Origin: Pohlia nutans
Taxonomy: Eukaryota > Streptophyta > Bryopsida > Bryales > Mniaceae
NCBI GenBank assembly: GCA_022496805.1
Contig: CM040107.1
Location: 13,007,501 to 13,071,500, forward strand
DNA: 64,000 bases
Direction: 5' to 3'
This document shows, one piece after another, positions 57,383-64,000 of the stretch. The translations under genes were made by a program, and so were the position numbers. The notes below the pieces were generated by a model. That model saw only the letters and a program-made list of their open reading frames with translations. It was not told where the DNA came from and ran no database searches. Numbering within the stretch: the first letter of the stretch is position 1; every line of letters starts with the position of its first letter.

Positions 57383-58606
57383 GCTCCACCCGTGCCCACA
57401 CTGTGCCTCATTCTCAATTGCCTCATGCTCTTCGCCGACCCCCACAAACTACTCAGCACCGTCAGTCGTTGGAGCCCAGTCTCCCCTTGCCTGGAGTCCC
57501 TTCTTCTCGTGTCGACCCTCCGTCCTCTCAAACACTTGTGTATGCGCGTAGACTGCAGGGGGATGCGCATTTGGGTGAGGGTACACGTACTTCGGCCTTG
57601 CCTCCTTTTAACGTCGCGAGCGCTGCACCTTCCGCAGCCGCGCCTGTGGTCAGTGCGAAGTCAATCCAGACCTCTGGCCTTCGGGTGCATTCCATACACT
57701 TTGTAGTGATTGTTTGTTTTTTTTTTTGGGTCTTCGCACTCGCCTCGACCGTTTACCGTTTTCATTACGATGTCGTCTGAAATGTGTCAGTTCACGATCG
57801 TAATTGGCTGCACATTTGTCTGTCCGTTGTCGCCAGGGATCCGGTCCTCCTCTTTCTCGTGGAGGTTCTTTGGAGGTGGTCATTCGGTTGCCGTTGCTTA
57901 GGCCGCCCAAAAAATAACTCAATGTCGTCCTGGACCTGAATGGAATCCTCTGCGTCTGTGAGGATTTGAAATCCCGGACTACACGTACGCCTTTTAACGA
58001 CTACTTGGCGCCGCACTTAGCCGTTACCCCGGCTGTAGTGAGGCCAAAAGCAGTCTACGTGCATCCACTCTGCTACTTGTTCCTCCGAAAGCTCACCATG
58101 ATCGCGGACGTTACCGTCTGGAGCTCCGTGAAGAAGTCTACCACTGACTCGGTAGTGCAGTATTTGTTCCACGACATCCAGCTCCCTTCCCTTGTACTTG
58201 GCCAGGTCTGGTGCGAAACCCTCAAGTGTAGGGATAGGCACGGCAGGGTGTCCACCTTCAAAGTGCCTGGCACTAATAAGGACTTGTTCCTTCAGAAATC
58301 TGGACAAGCTGTTGACAGGGCATGGTGGCAAATTCACGTCTGAAAACACCATTGTAGTGGACGCCAGCCCCAATAAGCACATTCTGAATGGGGTCTAGAA
58401 TGTAGTCCTCCCCGACTCTTGGTCCTACGTGGGCGCCGGTGCGCGCAATCATTTTCTCATTGATGTTCTCCTTCCATGGTTTCGGCATCTACATCGCAGT
58501 CCTGGCCCAGGGTTGTTATCTTTCCGCAGGAACGATAATATTGGGCGGCGTATGCTCTATGACGAGCCCGACCCTTGGCTGTACAACCTCCTCATGGAGG
58601 CTGTAC
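57383..58606 (+). pseudogene. Gene B copy 2: FCP1-like HAD protein, decayed
   Basis: Exons 57383-57684 and 57837-58606 have the same intron position as copy 1. Motifs: LDLNGIL (57926), VTVWSSVKK and VVDASPNKH, where the second Asp of the DD pair is replaced by Ala. A TAA stands where copy 1 has a Trp codon (57914). A frameshift lies near 58300 and a TAG near 58396. The gene is truncated at about 58606, where new sequence beginning TGTTAATCGAAT starts. Confidence 0.7.
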
Positions 58607-58974
58607 TTGTTAATCGAATATTCGAATATAGGCTAAGAGTAGGCTAGTCTATACCCGGCAAGAATAGACCCGGCAGGCGATACCCGGTAGTTCAGGCTGG
58701 TACAGACTGGTCGACCCGACTTTTCCGATCGACCAGTCTGACACACTGTCAGACCAGTCTCCTATATGTACTTTCCCTCTCGTTGAGAGAGTTGTTGCCA
58801 TACATTTTGTACATCTTTTTGGCAGCCTCAGTTGTACTTCGTTCTTGTCTTAACTCTTCTTGTGCGCACTAGTATGTTAGACTACTACTGTTAGACTACT
58901 ACTGTTAGACTACTGCTGTTTCCTGCTCTTGCATCGCTCTTTGTGGTTGTATCTTGGTTAGTTGCAGTAGTCTG
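58607..58974. other. LTR- or promoter-like segment at truncated end of copy 2
   Basis: It begins TGTTAATCGAATATTCGAAT right at the gene B break and contains CTATATGTAC and a 14-bp direct repeat (TGTTAGACTACTAC) three times at 58875-58916. It may be another retroelement LTR; no pair was seen. Confidence 0.3.
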
Positions 58975-59230
58975 TATTGAAGGTAAGAGATGAGAGCACA
59001 AGGCACACACACACACAAGGGATGCGTAGAAAGAGATGATTTTTACTCAAAGGCCTTCCACCTTAAGTAGTGTACACTAGGAGGTCACCATGGACAAACC
59101 ATATGGGATAACTCATCACAAAGACACTCTAGAGATCAGCCCATGCCTAACCCCTCTTCCCACACACCATTATTTAGCACCCGAACCTCTTTGGCTCCTA
59201 GCAATACTACCGTACATCAATTACCTCAAT
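58975..59230 (-). mobile_element. Candidate 3-prime LTR of the copia element
   Basis: On the minus strand a polypurine tract (AAAGTGGGAG) is followed by TATTGAGG at about 59230. The complementary ending CCTTCAATA lies at about 58975. Length is about 256 bp. The lack of TG..CA termini lowers confidence. Confidence 0.4.
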
Positions 59231-59296
59231 ACTCCCACTTTACGTAGAGCCAAAGCCTCTAAGTCCAAATGCTATTACTAATCGTTGGTGTCGGTC

Positions 59297-60391
59297 TCAA
59301 TAAAGACCCTTTGTGAGCTCATCCGTCACCATGTGCTCCGTTGGACAATACTCCAACCGTATAACTCCCAATTCCAACTTCTCCCGAATGAAGTGGTATT
59401 GCACATCAATGTGCTTCGTGCGTGAATGATGTGTAGGGTTATTTGCAAATGAAATGCACCCTTGGTTGTCACACATGATCATTGTAGCATCACCTTGTGT
59501 GCAACCCACATCGACCATTAGTTGCCTCAACCAAATGGCCTCCTTCGTGGCATGGCTCGTAGCCATGTACTCGGCCTCCACCGTTGATGTCGCCGTGGTT
59601 TGTTGCCGCTTGCTATTCCACGATACTGCTCCCGATCCGACCTTGAACATGTAGCCCGTTGTCGATCTTCGATTGCTTGTGTCTCTCGCGTAGTCCGCGT
59701 CGCAATAGCCGCTCAACACAATGTCTTTGCCGCCAAGACACAACTTGACATTGCTTGTGCCCTTCAAGTAGCGCATAATCCTCTTGACCGCCATCCAATG
59801 CATTGAGCCCGGTCAGGCCATGTGTTGACTCACCACGCTAATTGGATACGCGAGGTCGGGCCGTGTCGCAATCATCGCATACATCAACGACCCCACCGCT
59901 TGCTTGTATGGCACCTCCGCCATGGATTTGGCCTCCGCCGCATACTCCTCCTCCGAAAGCTTGACGAGCTTGGAGTTTGCATCCAATGGTGTTGCTACGG
60001 GCTTACAATCCTCCATCCCGAATCTCTTGAGCACGTCCATCACATACTTGCCTTGACTCATGGTTATAGTGCGTGTAGCCCTGTCTCGCACAAACTCAAC
60101 ACCAAGACAAAAGTGCAATTCTCCAAGATCACTCATCTCGTACTCTCTCTCAAGCATGCCTTTTAATGCATTCATTGAACTCATGAGGCTTGCAAGAATG
60201 ATCAAATCATCAACATATATGATCACAATCACCACATGTTGTCCCTCTTGCATGAAGTAGAGACCATGATCCGCAATGCTCCTAGTAAACCCGTGTGCAA
60301 GCAAGAACGTGTCAATCTTTTGGTACCACGCTCTTGGAGATTGTTTCAACCCATACAATAATTTTTGCAACTTACAAACAAAGTGCCCCAT
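59297..60391 (-). pseudogene. Ty1/copia polyprotein fragment: reverse transcriptase (C-terminal) and RNase H
   Basis: It starts abruptly with FVCKLQKLLYGLKQSPRAWYQ of RVT_2. YVDD follows (about 60217), then the RT thumb region. RNase H then shows CDADYA, TVEAEYMA and DNQGCISFA, ending before 59297. A single in-frame TGA lies at 59810-59812. Gag, protease, integrase and the RT N-terminus are missing. The 5-prime edge joins the class-C gene A homologue directly, in another frame. Confidence 0.9.
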
Positions 60392-60767
60392 GCTCGTGCA
60401 CTTTGATGACTAGGGAGTGGAGGTGAGATTTACTCCTGCCGCTGTCATCCATTTCGTTCAGGGTGATGACAAGGTAATCGCTGTGGTAGGAGTCGACGAT
60501 TGTGACCTTCTCATTGTTGTTCCACACTAGGAATCCGGGTCCTCCTTTCTCAAGGTGCTTCAGGTAGACATATTTCTTGAACTGGCTCACCCCGAATGTC
60601 CAAGCTTCCACGCAGTCCTTGAATTTCCACAGAGTTCCGTGGATGGACTCCATCTCTGGTGGGATGAATGGCTCCGACTCAAATGGATTCTCAAATGGCT
60701 CCATGTATGGAAGGGTTGAAGAATAGTCATAAGTGTCCACTTGAGCCATTGGAATAGATCCGCACAT
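60392..60767 (-). pseudogene. Divergent gene A homologue (N-terminal part), truncated
   Basis: From the ATG at 60767 or 60749 (MAQVDTYDYS) the frame is open to the copia junction. The block G-LWKFKDCVEAW..PGFLVWNNNEKV matches gene A's G-FWDMKDQDLQEYW..PGFLPLSNNEKI in order and spacing, so this appears to be a third, diverged family member. ParB- and MTase-like parts are lost to the copia junction near 60390. Class-C palindromes lie upstream, as class A lies upstream of the other two. Confidence 0.55.
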
Positions 60768-60829
60768 GACATTGGGAATACGGTTTGTTAGCGATCGCGC
60801 AGTCCTATAGTATCTTTGACCCGAGGATC

Positions 60830-61800
60830 GGTTTTGTGTTTGAGATGCGTTAGGTGTGGTAAGATATGCAGACTTTATCTTTGGCTCGAGGATAAACTTG
60901 TCTGGGTTCACTATAATTCAGCTGAAATCTTTGTTATTGTTGCCGACTCGGTTATGAGTATCTTCGGGTCGAGGATAAACAACTTGCCTTGTCAAGAATC
61001 ACGAAGGCAATTTGGTTAACTGTTGTATCTCTGGGATAATTATCTTTTGTGCAGTTCTTGGTTGATATCTTCGAGTCGAGGATATGACGCTATTATCCTC
61101 GATGCGAGGATAATGTTTTATGACTCCTGTGACTAGGTAATGGGATTGCACCAGCCGGCGCATTGTACGGGTGTGGAGAATTATCCCTGAATCGAGGATA
61201 TTTGTGCGAATTTTTGTGCGGGTAGTTACTTTTGTATTGTGTTTTGGTCTCCGCCGTCTGCTTGCGAGTGAGATTTATCACTGGGTCGAGGATAATGGTA
61301 TGTGCAGGGATGATAGTTTCTTGTTTTATGTGTCATTTATTTCAAGTTTGCATTCCGTGATTGGGTTGGCTGATTGTTATCTTCGAGTCGAGGATAATTC
61401 TATGTCTGTTATTGGTATTTTATGGTTTAGGGTATCAATTTTTCTTGTGTTTGTAACATATATCTTCGAGTCGAAGATAATAATGCTCGAGTGCAATAGA
61501 ATTATCCTCGTGTCGAAGATATGTTTCTTCAAGACCATGATAACTATCCTGGATTTGAAGAGAATTATCCTCGAGTGGAAAATAATTATTCTCGAGTCGA
61601 AGATAATTATCCTCGAGTCGAAGGTAATCATGCTGGAGTTGCTGTTAATCATCTTGGATTTCAAGATAATTATCCTCGATTCGAAGATAATTATTGTCGA
61701 TTCGAAGATAATTATCCTCGAGTCGAAGATAATCATCTTTGATTCGAAGATAATTACCTTCGACTTCAAGGCACTTTCACTAATTTCGAAGATAATTATC
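60830..61800. repeat. Class-C palindrome array
   Basis: About 20 sites of the type ATCCTCGA-N-TCGAGGAT (variants with TTC or AAG). Single sites lie near 60892, 60968, 61070, 61094, 61185, 61282, 61379, 61463 and 61501. From 61550 to 61800 they are packed nearly back to back as AATTATCCTCGAGTCGAAGAT. Spurious long frames on both strands (61171-61833) arise from this packing. Confidence 0.92.
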
Positions 61801-61839
61801 TTCCTAGAGTTCATGATATATTCAGTGTATTGATATGGA

Positions 61840-62790
61840 AATCTGTAGCTTTTACAAGAAATCTTACATTCTAAAGTGTGAGGAGTACCTTTGAAAACCT
61901 GGGTGCTTGTCCTTGAAATTCTAGCTCCCTCCTGTGCAATAATTTGATCCCCACCTCCACTTGGAGAAACCCTCGTGCTATGCTAAATCTGCGAACCTTA
62001 TTTTATCTCAAATTAGGAACAATACGCTTGCCTTCTGGCCAGAATTTCAAAGCTAACATTACTACGAGATCTCTTTAACCCTAATCAACCAAGCAGAACA
62101 ACACACAACGAAACTAGCAATTCTGTAGCAATTCTGTAGCAATTCTGTAACAATACAAACAATCAAGCTAGAGCAAATGTGTAACAATTGTATCATTTTT
62201 GAATATAAGCACCCTTAACCCTAAGCTCTTCTTAAAGAATTCCAACAATTCTAATAGTTTTTACAGTAGCTGTATCCATTTTAACGCCTCTGATACTTAG
62301 CACCCTAAACTCTACGGAAACAGAGAAACAGGCAAGCAAACAAGCAAAAACAAACAATGGGAAGCAAAAACAAGCAAACAAACAAACAAACAAAAACAAA
62401 CAAACATGCAAGCAAACAAGCAAATAAACCATAACAAGCTGGACGGTCGAAGTACCTCACGGAAGCTGGAGTTGCTCCACCTTCAAGCACACACCTCCAC
62501 AACAACAAAAACACCAGAAAGAGAGCTTCCACTGCATTCGCAAGTCACTATACTACCAATTGCCCAATCGCCCACTCGCCGAATCAAAATGTACAGAGGA
62601 GGAGTGTGCAATCACAATCAAAATGTACGGAGAAGATGAAGGTAGCGTGGAGTCAGGCGAGCGTGAGGAGGAGCGGAACACGGCGAGGCAGCGTGATGAT
62701 GCGACGGAGGAAGGTACGAGCGACAACAAAAATCCTAAACCCTAAGCTCGCGGGTGCCTGGGGAGAGAGATGACCTCCCAACCGTAGCCC
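61840..62790 (-). promoter_or_regulatory. AT-rich stretch with telobox-bearing leader-like block
   Basis: 62520-62745 is GC-richer and on the minus strand begins TTAGGGTTTAGG, as in 42600-43205. 62330-62425 is an AAACAAACAAGCAA repeat. No coding exon is convincing. Confidence 0.3.
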
Positions 62791-62794
62791 GAAC

Positions 62795-62945
62795 CTGCAG
62801 GCTTGGCTTGGGCGATTGGCTCGGCTCCGAAGCTTGGGCGGTTGGCTCAGCTCCGAAGCTTGGTCCTGGCTCGGTACCGAAGCTCGGGCAGGGCACCGAA
62901 GCTGAGGTGTTAGGCTTGGCACCGAAGCTTGGCTCCCCAGCATGA
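62795..62945. repeat. Degenerate ~28-bp GC-rich repeat
   Basis: Five or so units of the type GGCTCGGCTCCGAAGCTTGG. A frame (62754-62945) reads APKLG-like repeats without other support. Confidence 0.6.
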
Positions 62946-62969
62946 GTAGACCAAGCCTATAAAGGCTAA

Positions 62970-64000
62970 AAGGCAATTCTATTATTTTGAACTCCTAAAT
63001 GTCCCAGCATCTAGAAACTGGATGACGAACTGATTCAAAGCCTTGCAACTTTCTCAAACAACCTCGCATGTCTTTCATCACAGTCATATTTCTAAGCCTA
63101 TTAAATTTTGTACCAATTGCAATAAATCTCTAACGATGGAGAATTGTTGATAATATTCGAGAGGCCTCTAAAGGCAATAACGTCAAACTTGTTGCCTGGG
63201 TATAATTCCATAGAATTGGTATACAAAAAAAAGTTACAGATTATGCATCGTGGATTCAATCTGTATGATTTGATTCAAAAATACTATGAACAATACTTTA
63301 TTATATAACTTGAAAGGTGAAATAAGATATGTACTGTGAATTTGAATTTTTTTATGTTTATTTTGTTTCCTTCTCTGTTTTACCCTTTAGCGTATTGATT
63401 GAACACTATTATTACAGATTTGTTTTAAAATGTTTGATGAAAAACAAAAATGGAGTTTATGTACAAAGCAAAGTTGTAATTGTCAACATATTAAAGAAAA
63501 ATGTCTGTACAGTTGGATTCATCAAAATTATTCTCAATATTTTTCAATTAATTTTGCACGGTTTTTGCTTGAAACTTAATTAAAAATCCCAAAAAGTAAA
63601 CAAAAATTGAAAAACATTGTAACGAATTTGGAATAACACGCAGTACAAGATGGTAAGATCTCCAATTTTTGACTATAATTATAATTGAAAATCATGTGTA
63701 AGGTTTCATTTCCTGAACTAAAATTGAAATTTCACAAAAACTACTCGAGGAACTTCGTTTGTAATTTTTAGAAAATTCACATCATCTTATTTTGAAGATC
63801 CATACCGTACAAATGGTACTTAACTAGCACAAGAATCAAGAGACTTTTGGATGGATGAAAAATATCACCGTATGTGGTGAAGGGACGCGTCAGAATTCAT
63901 ACAACGTCTAGAAAATGAAGGTTGGCGTGTCAAAGGGTGCACCAATACTAATAAAGGTAATTCTATCAAAACCAAGGTGAAAAACAAAATCTTAAATTCT
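62970..64000. other. AT-rich spacer to the window end
   Basis: No gene, repeat array or palindrome cluster was recognised. Confidence 0.5.

Noticed and set aside
61171..61833. 220-residue protein with KIIILESK repeats
   Set aside because: The frame is produced by packed class-C palindromes and a matching frame exists on the other strand.

Overview
This is a gene-poor, repeat-rich stretch of a eukaryotic nuclear genome. GT..AG introns, a plant-type B3 domain, a Ty1/copia fragment, tRNA-derived SINEs, teloboxes and long AT-rich spacers point to the green plant (streptophyte) lineage. A charophyte alga or early-diverging land plant seems most likely, but the species cannot be told from the sequence. 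I see no clearly intact host gene. Almost everything recognisable is a decayed or nested mobile element.

The dominant theme is a mobile-element system in two decayed copies plus relatives. Copy 1 (about 60-8535) and copy 2 (about 43970-58606) share one layout. First comes an array of odd-length palindromes with core GGTCGA-N-TCGACC. Next is a large three-exon gene ('gene A') whose product combines a ParB/DGQHR-like motif with the tail of a DNA methyltransferase-like fold and a Pro-rich C-terminus. Then comes 'gene B', an FCP1/HAD phosphatase-like protein; copy 1 also keeps a basic 'gene C'. The same palindromes sit inside both introns of gene A. A DUF7869-type transposase-like gene (32873-35725, minus) has its own class-A array (35815-36835). 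A sequence outside that array (36840-37430) is homologous to the one outside a second array class, CAACTCGA-N-TCGAGTTG (8940-9850 and 20325-21235), which neighbours a rotted DUF7869 copy (21885-22740). A third class, ATCCTCGA-N-TCGAGGAT (60830-61800), lies upstream of a divergent gene A homologue (60392-60767, minus). All three classes share the centre TCGA-N-TCGA, although their flanks differ. A separate methyltransferase-like remnant, whose motif is restored by splicing, lies at 27756-28667 (minus).

By region: 1-8535 is element copy 1. 8670-21850 is a 13-kb imperfect inverted repeat (arms about 5 kb, loop 2.8 kb) holding class-B arrays, a nested 1.5-kb foldback element, about 230-bp tandem repeats and, in the loop, a MITE with a 9-10 bp target duplication. 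21.9-32.5 kb holds gene remnants (DUF7869, an unknown multi-exon gene, MTase-like, B3) with two SINEs and several heptamer-repeat transposon ends. 32.9-37.4 kb is the DUF7869 element. 37.4-43.9 kb is AT-rich, with microsatellites and a telobox-rich promoter-like stretch. 44-58.6 kb is element copy 2, split by a 7.6-kb insertion (48800-56415) that has heptamer-repeat ends and a GC-rich satellite. 58.6-60.4 kb is a truncated copia element. 60.4-61.8 kb is the class-C unit. The rest is AT-rich with no recognised gene.

The working idea is that transposase, ParB/MTase-like protein and phosphatase-like protein form one element family, whose own short palindromes are binding or modification sites. 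That is inference from co-occurrence. Only the arrays, gene order and motifs are seen directly.
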